Position numbers and translations under genes: made by a program | Assembly (NCBI RefSeq): GCF_000971965.1 | Contig: NZ_LAQP01000014.1 | Span: forward strand, 1 to 64,000 | DNA length: 64,000 nt | Source: Paenibacillus wulumuqiensis | GTDB lineage: Bacteria; Bacillota; Bacilli; Paenibacillales; Paenibacillaceae | Direction of reading: 5' to 3' | In this document: in pieces, positions 8,345 through 16,211 of the stretch | Numbering within the stretch: position 1 is the stretch's first letter | How the letters are laid out: every line of letters starts with the position of its first letter | Notes under the pieces: generated by a model | Database searches by the model: none | Told to the model about the DNA's origin: nothing | What the model saw: only the letters and a program-made list of their open reading frames with translations

Positions 8345-10996
8345 GTGACAACAAACGACCGAATTCGAGTCACCGTTAACATTTATGGGACTTCATATAA
8401 ATTAGTTGGCAGCAGTGCCGACTACATGAAATCAGTGGCTCAGTATGTCGATGAGCACATGCACAGCATATCCAAGGCGCACAGCCATCTCGATACGACC
8501 AAGCTGGCGATTCTGTCAGCCGTACATATGGCAGAGGAAGCGATCCAGTCCACAACCGACCGTGCCGAACTGGATACGGCGATTGCGGAGCAGCAGCGTC
8601 TGGCACACGAGGTGGAGCGTCTGCAGGCTGTCCAGCAGGAGCAGCAGGAGATGATCCGCAAGCTGCAGGAAGAGGCCAGCCAGCAGCAGGCCGAGCGTAA
8701 GCAGCTGACTACCAATCTGACGACAGCCGAAAAGGAACTAGCGCAGACCCGCGAGCAGCTGAGCGGCATGCAGCAGCAGAACAAGCAGCTGGATGAACAG
8801 AACAAGAAGTATCAGCAATCCGGCCAGGAGCTGCGTCAGCAGCTGGAACAGGCGCAAAAAGCTGCGCAGACCGCCGAAGATCAATACCGTACGATAGAGA
8901 AAACCATGCAGGACAAAGTGGAAGAACTGCAGATCGAGATCATGCAGCTGACCGAAAATGAAGAACAGCTCCGGCTGCGCAGTGCAGAGCTCGAAGAGCA
9001 GCTGTTCACCCTGCAGCAGGAGCATGATCAGGCGCAGCAGCGCAAAATTGCACTGGAGGAAGATAACGACTTTTTACATGCCCAGCTGGAAGAAGTGCGC
9101 TCCAAAAACAGCCAGATGGAAAAAGGAATGGCCGAAGTTCGCGAAGAATCCGAGACCTGGCGTGAGCTGTCCCAGCAGCAGGAAGACGAGCTGAACCAGA
9201 TTCGCAGCGAATACAAAGTACTCCGACAGCAGCAGGAGGAAGCGGCAGGGCAGCTGACCGAACTAAGCGGACAGCTGGATACCGCACGGGAAGAAGCCGG
9301 ACAGGTGAAGTCCGAGATCGAATCCTGGCAGCAGCGCTATCAGGAGCTGGAACAGAGCGCCGAACAGATTCGTACCGAATTGTCTGGTCAGTACGAGGAT
9401 CAGCTGGGCGAGCTGCGTATGCAGCTTACCGAAGCCGAGCAGCGTCGTCAGGAACTGGACGATCAGCTAGCAGCCTATATGCAGCAGCTGGAAGAAGCAC
9501 GCATTTCACTGACAGAGGCACAGGAAGAAGTATCCACCTGGGAGCAGATGTCCGGCCAGCATGAGCAGGAGATGCAGCAGCTGCAGGTGGAGCTGTCCTC
9601 CATCCGTCAGCAGTATGAGGAGCTCCAGGATCAGTTAAATGCACGTGAGCAGCAGCTGGAACAGCTGAACCTGACTACGGCGGAAGTGCGGGAAGAAGCA
9701 GCAGTATGGCAGCGCCTGTCCGAGCAGCATGAGGATCAACTGACCCAGCTGAAATTGGAACTGGAGCTGGCACAGCAGCAGCGGGATGAACAGATCAGCC
9801 AGCTGGAGGACCAGCTGACCCAGCTGACATTGCAGCGGGATGACCTTGCCGGACAGATCGAACTGCTGCATCTGCAGGTCGAGGAACTGACCACGTCTGC
9901 GACCCAATCGCACGAAGAAGCCGATCACTGGCAGCAGAGCTCGGTTCAGCTGGAAGCACAGGTCAACCGACTGACCGAACAGGAACAGCAGCTTCAGCAG
10001 CAGTTCACCGCTGCAGGAGAGCAGATTCGCGCGCTGGAAGACCAACTGTCCGGATTGCAAGCCGAATCGGCGCAATATCAGGAAGAGATGAATACATGGC
10101 GCGAGCTGTCGACCCAGCAGGAAGAAGAAGTTCGCCATTATCAGCGTGAACTGTCCATGCAGCAGCAGCGGCATACGACATTGTCCGGTCAAATGGCCGA
10201 GCAGGAACAGCAGCTGGAGCAGCTGCGCCAGGACACTGCAGATCAACTGGAGCAGCATCGTCAGGAAGCCGCGGAACAGTTGGAGCGGCAGCAGCGGGAA
10301 GCTGCAGATCAGCTGGCGGTCGCACGTCAGGAGAACGAACAGTACCAGCAGGAGCTGGAGACCTGGCGCGAGCTGTCCGGACAGCAGGAGCAGCAGACCA
10401 AGCAGTTACAATCCGAGCTGGAACACAGCCGTCAGCAGTCCGCAGAGCATATTGCGGTACTGAACGAACGAATTGCAGGGCTGCAGCAGGAGTATCAGCA
10501 GCAGGCAGCCCTGCTGGATGAGACCCAGCAGGATGTGGACAGCTGGAACCAGCGATATGCACGTCTGGAAGAAGATTACCGTGCAGCTGTGTTAAATGAG
10601 CAGGGCTATATGGAGGAAATCGGACGACTGGAGCAGCAGAGCCAGCAGCTGCGTACCCAGCTGCAGGAATGGCAGTCACGCATGGAGCAGATGGCCGAGC
10701 AGCAGCGTCAGCAGGAACAGCAGCTGCATGAACTGGAAGCCAGCGAACAGAGATGGCGCGGCGAGTGTGAACAGCTGCAGACCTCCCAGGAGCAGAAGAG
10801 TCAGGAGACGCAGGAAATGATGGATCAGTATGAAATGATGACCCATCAGCTGCGGTTAATTCATGTGGAGCGGGATGCCCAGCTGGAAGAAAAGGAACGG
10901 ATTCAGCGTGAGCTGGATGTCCTGCGTGAGCAGCATCTGCAGCTTCAGGTAGAGCATAATGAATGGCTGGAACTGATCGAACAGGATCAGAACTAG
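8345..10996 (+). CDS. zapA: ZapA domain fused to a giant Gln/Glu-rich coiled coil
   Basis: 883 residues, whereas ordinary ZapA is about 80-110. Residues 1-70 (IRVTVNIYGTSYKLVG, then DYMKSVAQYVDEHM and KLAILSAVHMAEE) are a recognisable ZapA domain. That family binds FtsZ and bundles filaments at the division ring. From about 75 to the end the protein is an almost unbroken, Gln/Glu/Leu-rich coiled coil with no membrane segment. Tryptophan-centred motifs of the type TWRELSxQQE recur at 272, 399, 455, 585 and 674, with looser ones at 328, 529 and 734. Pairs 272/328, 399/455 and 529/585 are each 56 residues (8 heptads) apart. GTG start behind AAGGAGGG (8330-8337). The gene lies at the syntenic zapA position downstream of pheT. 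Function of the long rod is unknown; a spacer or cross-linker at the divisome is an inference. Confidence 0.88.
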   Translation: MTTNDRIRVTVNIYGTSYKLVGSSADYMKSVAQYVDEHMHSISKAHSHLDTTKLAILSAVHMAEEAIQSTTDRAELDTAIAEQQRLAHEVERLQAVQQEQQEMIRKLQEEASQQQAERKQLTTNLTTAEKELAQTREQLSGMQQQNKQLDEQNKKYQQSGQELRQQLEQAQKAAQTAEDQYRTIEKTMQDKVEELQIEIMQLTENEEQLRLRSAELEEQLFTLQQEHDQAQQRKIALEEDNDFLHAQLEEVRSKNSQMEKGMAEVREESETWRELSQQQEDELNQIRSEYKVLRQQQEEAAGQLTELSGQLDTAREEAGQVKSEIESWQQRYQELEQSAEQIRTELSGQYEDQLGELRMQLTEAEQRRQELDDQLAAYMQQLEEARISLTEAQEEVSTWEQMSGQHEQEMQQLQVELSSIRQQYEELQDQLNAREQQLEQLNLTTAEVREEAAVWQRLSEQHEDQLTQLKLELELAQQQRDEQISQLEDQLTQLTLQRDDLAGQIELLHLQVEELTTSATQSHEEADHWQQSSVQLEAQVNRLTEQEQQLQQQFTAAGEQIRALEDQLSGLQAESAQYQEEMNTWRELSTQQEEEVRHYQRELSMQQQRHTTLSGQMAEQEQQLEQLRQDTADQLEQHRQEAAEQLERQQREAADQLAVARQENEQYQQELETWRELSGQQEQQTKQLQSELEHSRQQSAEHIAVLNERIAGLQQEYQQQAALLDETQQDVDSWNQRYARLEEDYRAAVLNEQGYMEEIGRLEQQSQQLRTQLQEWQSRMEQMAEQQRQQEQQLHELEASEQRWRGECEQLQTSQEQKSQETQEMMDQYEMMTHQLRLIHVERDAQLEEKERIQRELDVLREQHLQLQVEHNEWLELIEQDQN

Positions 10997-11017
10997 AATC
11001 AGCCCTAGCAGCAAAAT

Positions 11018-11080
11018 AAAACCCCTTGTCTGATTACCGGTCACAATTGGCATTGTGCTGGGTCAGACAAGGGGTTTTGG
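11018..11080. terminator. Bidirectional terminator between the zapA fusion and the cupredoxin gene
   Basis: AAAACCCCTTGTCTGA (11018-11033) and TCAGACAAGGGGTTTT (11063-11078) are perfect complements, with A- and T-runs on opposite sides. The element can therefore end both convergent transcripts. Confidence 0.9.
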
Positions 11081-11127
11081 TGTATTTTCATCGTATGTGC
11101 ATTATCAGAACAGTCAGTGGAATCTGA

Positions 11128-11556
11128 TCAAGCTTCGTCGACAATCAGCTTGGCTACCATGCTGCTGTGACCGGAGCCGCACATGATGGAGCAGGCCATA
11201 TCAAATGTGCCGGCTTCCTGCGGAGTTACTGTGATGGAAGAATCACGTGCGTTAAGATTCACATTCAGGGCAGGAATCATCAGACCATGATTCCCCTGTA
11301 CATTATCAAATACGATCGTGACCGGTTCCCCTTTTTTGACATGGTATTCCGGCTGGTCAAATTGATAGTTGGTCGCTTTGACGACCAGCTGTGCGCCCTG
11401 GGCAGTACCGGATGTATTATCGGATGTAGCAACTCCTGTATCAGTAACACCGCTTTGCTGGTGGTTCGCATGTTCGGATGTCTCGCTTTGGCTGCCGCAG
11501 GCAGAGGTTAGCAGCATCATCGCGATGGTCATACTGGCAACGATGTATTTTTTCAT
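11128..11556 (-). CDS. Lipoprotein with a stand-alone CuA-type cupredoxin domain
   Basis: 142 residues. A signal peptide ends in the lipobox LTSAC with Cys20, followed by a Ser/Thr/Gly-rich tether (21-55) and a cupredoxin fold. Ligands visible are His90 (GNHGLMIP) and the loop CSIMCGSGHSSM, giving Cys122, Cys126, His130 and Met133. This C-x3-C-x3-H-x2-M pattern plus an upstream His is the binuclear CuA signature of cytochrome oxidase subunit II and nitrous oxide reductase. No oxidase transmembrane helices or oxidase genes are adjacent, so this is a free extracytoplasmic copper protein, possibly for electron transfer or copper delivery. Start ATG 11556 is chosen for its GAGGAGGG ribosome-binding site and signal peptide; the frame itself is open to 11637. 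It is convergent with zapA. Confidence 0.85.
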   Translation of the reverse strand: MKKYIVASMTIAMMLLTSACGSQSETSEHANHQQSGVTDTGVATSDNTSGTAQGAQLVVKATNYQFDQPEYHVKKGEPVTIVFDNVQGNHGLMIPALNVNLNARDSSITVTPQEAGTFDMACSIMCGSGHSSMVAKLIVDEA

Positions 11557-11745
11557 AAATAATCCCTCCTCATCCTTTCTATCATAGCGCATTCTTCCAT
11601 GATTTGTCATGCGATGATTTTGTGAAAATTCAGTCACGGTGTATAATAGAATGGAAGCGGATTTTTCGGCAAAGAGCTGGGAATAGCGCTTTGTGAAAGA
11701 AGATCGATAGACCGATTATGTTTGTTACAGAGGAGTGTCACCACG

Positions 11746-14112
11746 TTGAATAATAAAATATTCCATACGATGCAGTATGGTCAAATTTTAGATATGCTGG
11801 CCGGTTATGCGGCTACTTCCATCGGCAAGCAGACCGCTCTGTCGCTGGAGCCGGATACCGACCTGGAGTACGTCAAAAAGCTGCTTCAGGCTACCGATGA
11901 AGCGGCCACCGTTGATCGGCTCAAAGGAACACCGCCTTTTGGCGGAATTGTAGATATACGTCCTGCAGTCAGCCGTGCCCGGATCGCGGGAACATTAAGC
12001 CCGTCCGAGCTGCTCGGCATTGCCAATACGATCATGGGCGGGCGCCGTGCTGCCCGTCATGTGGAAAGTGTCCATGAAGAGAACCCGGTGCCATGGCTGG
12101 CAGATCTGATTGAACTGTTATCCGATCAGCGCCCGCTGGAAAAAGCCATTCGTGCCTGTATCGATGACTCGGCTCATGTTATGGATTCAGCGAGCAGCGA
12201 GCTGGCGGCGATCCGTCGTGAACTTCGTTCCGGCGAAGTCCGTATCCGGGAGAAACTCGATGGCATGATCCGCTCCCAGACGGTAGCCAAGATGCTGCAG
12301 GATCAGCTCGTGACGATCCGTGGCGACCGATTCGTGATTCCGGTCAAAGCCGAGTATCGTTCTTACTTTGGCGGTATCGTACATGACCAATCCGGTTCAG
12401 GAGCAACTCTGTTTATCGAGCCCGAAGCTATTGTGGCGATGAACAACAAGCTGCGTGAAGCTCGTCTGCGGGAAGAGCGCGAGATTGAAGTCATTTTGCA
12501 GAAGCTTACCGCGCAGGTCGCAGATCAGGCCGAGCTGCTGGGCTATGATGTCGAGACGCTCGCCCAGCTGGATTTTGTTTTTGCCAAAGCGAGACTGGCT
12601 CACGCCATGAAATCCAGCCGCCCGATCATGAACGATCGCGGATTCCTCAAACTGAAAAAGGCACGTCACCCGCTCATTCCGATCGAGTATGTGGTACCGA
12701 CTGATCTCGAGCTGGGCAACACCTATTCCAGCATCATCGTCACCGGTCCCAATACCGGCGGTAAGACAGTTACCCTCAAAACGGTAGGCCTGCTCAGCCT
12801 GATGGCCATGTCCGGTCTGTTCATCCCTGCCGACGAAGGCAGCCAGCTCTGCGTATTCGATGCGATCTATGCGGATATTGGAGACGAGCAGAGTATTGAG
12901 CAGAACCTCAGTACTTTTTCCAGCCATATGACCAATATTATCTCTATCCTGAAGCAGATGACTCCGAAAAGTCTGGTGCTGTTCGATGAGCTGGGGGCAG
13001 GTACAGACCCGGCAGAGGGGTCTGCACTGGCGATCGCTATTCTGGAGCATATTCATGCCCAGGGCTGCCGGATGATTGCGACTACGCATTACAGCGAACT
13101 CAAGGCCTATGCCTATGACCGCAAGGGCGTCATCAATGCGAGCATGGAGTTTGACGTGAATACACTGAGTCCGACCTACCGGCTGCTGATTGGTGTACCG
13201 GGACGCAGCAATGCGTTTGCGATTGCCGAGCGTCTGGGACTGCCGGGAGCGATACTCGAGCGTGCCCGCGGTGAAGTCGGAGAAGAAGACCAGCGTGTCG
13301 AGCAGATGATCGCTTCCCTCGAAACGAATCGTCTGAGCGCCGAAGCGGACCGCAACGAAGCCGCCAAGCTGCGTCAGCAGATGGAGGAGCTGCGTACACG
13401 CTATGAACGCGATCTTGCCCGTCTGGAAGAGCAGCGTGACAAGCGTCTCGACAAAGCCGAAGAAGAAGCCCGCCAGATTCTGGCCAAAGCGCGTGCGGAA
13501 GCGGATGAAGTGATCAGCTCACTTCGCAAGATGGCGCAGGAAGAAGGCGCTTCGGTCAAGGAGCACCGCCTGATTGCTGCCCGCAGACAGCTCGATGAAG
13601 CTGCCCCTGCACAGCGGATCAAGAAGAAAAGTACCGCCAAGCCGGATAAGAAAAACAAACCGATCGGTCCCGGTGATGAAGTCATGGTACACAGCTTCAA
13701 TCAGCGGGGACATGTGGTGGAGCTGTCCGGTTCCAAGGAAGCAACCGTACAGATGGGCATCATGAAAATGAAGGTGGCGCTGAGCGATCTGGAACTGATC
13801 GAATCCGCCAAAGCTGCTGCTCCTCAGCGCAAACAGGTGACTACCGTACAGCGCTCGCGGGACGACAATACACGTTCCGAACTGGATCTGCGCGGTGCCA
13901 ATGTGGAAGAAGCACTGATCGATGTGGACCGCTTCCTGGATGAGGCATTTCTCGCCAATCTGGGTCAGGTATACATTATTCACGGAAAAGGAACGGGTGT
14001 GCTGCGCACCGGGATTCAGGATTACCTGCGTCGTCACAAGCATGTCAAAAGCTTCCGTACCGGTAACTACGGCGAAGGTGGCACAGGTGTCACTGTTGCT
14101 GAATTGAAATGA
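11746..14112 (+). CDS. mutS2: MutS2 endonuclease/ATPase
   Basis: 788 residues, close to Bacillus MutS2 (785). It lacks the mismatch-recognition domain of MutS1. It has a core/lever region (1-300), an ABC-type ATPase with GPNTGGKTV as Walker A and VLFDELGAGTDP as Walker B, and a long helical segment (about 510-640). A KOW-like stretch precedes the C-terminal Smr nuclease domain with SELDLRG and YIIHGKGTGVLR. In Firmicutes MutS2 acts on branched DNA and collided ribosomes rather than mismatch repair. TTG 11746 is chosen because AGGAG lies about 10 nt upstream and homologues begin here; the frame continues upstream to 11722. The pheT-zapA-mutS2 order is conserved in Bacillales, but the cvpA and polX genes usually between them are absent. 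Confidence 0.95.
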   Translation: MNNKIFHTMQYGQILDMLAGYAATSIGKQTALSLEPDTDLEYVKKLLQATDEAATVDRLKGTPPFGGIVDIRPAVSRARIAGTLSPSELLGIANTIMGGRRAARHVESVHEENPVPWLADLIELLSDQRPLEKAIRACIDDSAHVMDSASSELAAIRRELRSGEVRIREKLDGMIRSQTVAKMLQDQLVTIRGDRFVIPVKAEYRSYFGGIVHDQSGSGATLFIEPEAIVAMNNKLREARLREEREIEVILQKLTAQVADQAELLGYDVETLAQLDFVFAKARLAHAMKSSRPIMNDRGFLKLKKARHPLIPIEYVVPTDLELGNTYSSIIVTGPNTGGKTVTLKTVGLLSLMAMSGLFIPADEGSQLCVFDAIYADIGDEQSIEQNLSTFSSHMTNIISILKQMTPKSLVLFDELGAGTDPAEGSALAIAILEHIHAQGCRMIATTHYSELKAYAYDRKGVINASMEFDVNTLSPTYRLLIGVPGRSNAFAIAERLGLPGAILERARGEVGEEDQRVEQMIASLETNRLSAEADRNEAAKLRQQMEELRTRYERDLARLEEQRDKRLDKAEEEARQILAKARAEADEVISSLRKMAQEEGASVKEHRLIAARRQLDEAAPAQRIKKKSTAKPDKKNKPIGPGDEVMVHSFNQRGHVVELSGSKEATVQMGIMKMKVALSDLELIESAKAAAPQRKQVTTVQRSRDDNTRSELDLRGANVEEALIDVDRFLDEAFLANLGQVYIIHGKGTGVLRTGIQDYLRRHKHVKSFRTGNYGEGGTGVTVAELK

Positions 14113-14199
14113 TCCGATCTGAAACCATTGTAGATCTCGCACGTATTGACTACGATGATTTGTGGATGATTTCATAACCGGAAGGAGTTACGAAGTGAC

Positions 14200-14622
14200 G
14201 TGAAGGATTATATTGATCCCCTGCTGGCACATCCGGTCGGAATGATGATAGGTTATTTTTCTGTCGCGGTGCTGCAGCTAATCGTATTTTTGTGGTGCTT
14301 TGAACTAGTGACCCGATATAAATGCTGGGATGAGATCAAGCGCGGCAATATGGCCGCAGCGATGGCTACCGGCGGTAAAATATTCGGTATTTGCAATATT
14401 ATGCGGTTCTCGATAGAAGCGCACAGTACGGTGTACGAAAGCCTGGGATGGTCACTGATCGGCTTCATGCTGCTGCTGGCAGCGTACTTCTTATTCGAGT
14501 TTTTGACCCCAGTATTTAATATCGACCGCGAAATTGCTTCCGATAACCGGGCTATTGGTTTTATTTCCATGATCATATCGATTTCATTATCGTATGTTAT
14601 CGGAGCGGCAATCTACAATTAA
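14200..14622 (+). CDS. DUF350 family membrane protein (YshE-like)
   Basis: 140 residues with four hydrophobic segments (about 13-35, 55-75, 85-105, 118-138), the two-helix-pair layout of DUF350. Acidic and basic residues lie between the helices. The biochemical role is unknown. Bacillus carries the relative yshE in the same place after mutS2, which supports the call. GTG start at 14200 behind GAAGGAG (14181-14187). It is probably cotranscribed with mutS2 and with the zinc-ribbon gene 77 bp downstream. Confidence 0.85.
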   Translation: MKDYIDPLLAHPVGMMIGYFSVAVLQLIVFLWCFELVTRYKCWDEIKRGNMAAAMATGGKIFGICNIMRFSIEAHSTVYESLGWSLIGFMLLLAAYFLFEFLTPVFNIDREIASDNRAIGFISMIISISLSYVIGAAIYN

Positions 14623-14699
14623 TACGGGAATGAACAGGACAGTAAGTCTATCCTCTGTTCGAAATAATAACCAAATGCATAGATGAGGGGAATAAAATA

Positions 14700-15299
14700 A
14701 TGGATACAACAGTATGCCCATGGTGTCACAGCGAGATCGTATGGGACCCGGAATTCGGACCGGAAGAGTCCTGCCCCCATTGCGGTAATGAATTGAACGG
14801 TTACCGCACGCTGAATATTGACCTGGACGAAGGCGAAGAAGAGGAACAACAATACGAAGCAGCTGTTCGTGCAGCCCAGCAAGAGCAGAAGCCCGAGCGC
14901 GAAAGTTCTATCGCTTCCCGGGCGACTACCCTGCTGGATGAAGCGGAGCTGTTCCACCAGCCGAATCTCTCTTCCCTGAAAACGATCGAAAAGTACGGCG
15001 ATGAGAATTTCAAGATGGTCGATTATGAAGAAAACGTCGAGCGGCTGCTGGACAAGCAGGAAGAGATTCCGCAGTGTCCGCATTGTCAGGAATACATGCT
15101 GCTGGCGGGTACGCAGGAGCACGGAGCAAGCGGATTCACACCGAATCAGTCCGCCGGCAAGGAACTGGCTTTCCTGCAGGCTCCGTTCAAGGTGAATGTG
15201 TATGTATGCCCGAGCTGCTTCCACGTGCATCAGAGTCTGGGCGAAGAAGAGCGTCTGCGCATGATTGACCATCTGACTCGTCACCAGGACAACAAGTAA
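14700..15299 (+). CDS. Double zinc-ribbon protein of unknown function
   Basis: 199 residues. The N-terminal ribbon has CPWC (6-9) and CPHC (25-28), resembling a TFIIB-type zinc ribbon. An acidic, Glu/Gln-rich middle (about 40-75) and a helical region follow. A second ribbon has CPHC near residue 125 and CPSC near 170. There are no transmembrane segments. I do not recognise a named family; two metal-binding ribbons suggest an RNA, DNA or protein-binding adaptor. It is downstream of DUF350 in the same direction and followed by a strong terminator. Confidence 0.75.
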   Translation: MDTTVCPWCHSEIVWDPEFGPEESCPHCGNELNGYRTLNIDLDEGEEEEQQYEAAVRAAQQEQKPERESSIASRATTLLDEAELFHQPNLSSLKTIEKYGDENFKMVDYEENVERLLDKQEEIPQCPHCQEYMLLAGTQEHGASGFTPNQSAGKELAFLQAPFKVNVYVCPSCFHVHQSLGEEERLRMIDHLTRHQDNK

Positions 15300-15335
15300 T
15301 CATTTATATTGATAAAAAGTATGAATTAGCCAAAC

Positions 15336-15390
15336 GGCGCCTGCGGCAGCTGATCAGAGGAGATCAGTTAGCCGCAGGTGCCTTTCTATT
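15336..15390 (+). terminator. Intrinsic terminator of the mutS2-DUF350-zinc-ribbon unit
   Basis: GGCGCCTGCGGC (15336-15347) pairs with GCCGCAGGTGCC (15371-15382). An inner CTGATC/GATCAG stem and a T-rich tail complete it. The rest of the gap to 15696 holds no supported gene. Confidence 0.85.
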
Positions 15391-15568
15391 TGCAGATATG
15401 ATCAGAGCATCGGTTGATGAAGAGGGCGAAAGTTTGGAAATATGGGTCAGGCTGAACAGCTCCAGCTCTGGCCGGTGAATACCGATAAGCTCACCCGCGT
15501 GCAGCAGCGCGGCAATCGGGCTGTAGATGGTACCGTTAAGGCCATAGTTCCACAAAGTAACAATGAAG

Positions 15569-15598
15569 CATCTACACTCTTTTTATAACGTGCAGATG
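15569..15598. promoter_or_regulatory. Candidate operator upstream of the alaR-like gene
   Basis: CATCTACAC (15569-15577) and GTGCAGATG (15590-15598) form an inverted repeat matching at 8 of 9 positions, separated by an AT-rich 12-base spacer. It lies about 100 bp ahead of an Lrp/AsnC-type regulator gene, so it may be its autoregulatory site. This is inferred from position and symmetry only. Confidence 0.35.
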
Positions 15599-15695
15599 GT
15601 CATATACAGGAGTGGCAGGCGGTCCGGGGGTTGCAGAAGTATACGTTTCGTGTAATATTTAATATTAATCTTTCGCACTTGGAGGCCATACATTT

Positions 15696-16196
15696 ATGAA
15701 GGAACTGAGCGAGCTTAAGCTGCAGGTACTTGATCTGTTAAAAGAAGATGCACGGCGCACACCACAGCTGATTTCGACGCTGCTGGGTGTAGAGGAAGCC
15801 GAGATTAAACAGGCAATTCAGGAATTGGAAGATGACCATGTTATCGTCAAGTATGCCACTGTCGTCAACTGGAGCAAAGTCGATGAAGAGACCGTTACCG
15901 CACTGATCGAAGTACAGATCACACCGGAGCGCGGCCGTGGATTCGAAGGAATTGCAGAGCGCATTTATCTGTATCCGCAGGTGAAATCCGTCTACCTGAT
16001 GTCCGGCGCCTATGACCTATTGGTCGAAGTGGAAGGCCAGAACCTCAAAGAGGTAGCCAGCTTCGTGTCCGAACGGCTGTCTCCCATTGAGTCCGTACTG
16101 TCAACGAAAACTCATTTCATTCTTAAAAAATACAAACAGGATGGCATTATTTTCGAAGAGAATGAAGATGACCAGCGCCTGATTATTTCCCCGTAA
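15696..16196 (+). CDS. alaR: Lrp/AsnC-family regulator (AlaR/YugG-like)
   Basis: 166 residues. The N-terminal winged helix-turn-helix (about 5-55, with TPQLISTLLGVEEAEIKQ) precedes a C-terminal RAM ligand-binding domain (about 70-150, with KSVYLMSGAYDLLVEVEG). Lrp/AsnC proteins form dimers and octamers and respond to amino acids. In Bacillus the homologous regulator YugG (AlaR) sits next to the alanine transaminase YugH (AlaT); here the aminotransferase starts 15 bp downstream, so the same pairing is likely. The ribosome-binding site is TTGGAGG. Confidence 0.85.
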   Translation: MKELSELKLQVLDLLKEDARRTPQLISTLLGVEEAEIKQAIQELEDDHVIVKYATVVNWSKVDEETVTALIEVQITPERGRGFEGIAERIYLYPQVKSVYLMSGAYDLLVEVEGQNLKEVASFVSERLSPIESVLSTKTHFILKKYKQDGIIFEENEDDQRLIISP

Positions 16197-16211
16197 AGGA
16201 AGAGGACTACT

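Noticed and set aside
15364-15555. 63-codon minus-strand frame after the zinc-ribbon gene
   Set aside because: It starts with TTG and no ribosome-binding site and overlaps the intrinsic terminator; no family features.
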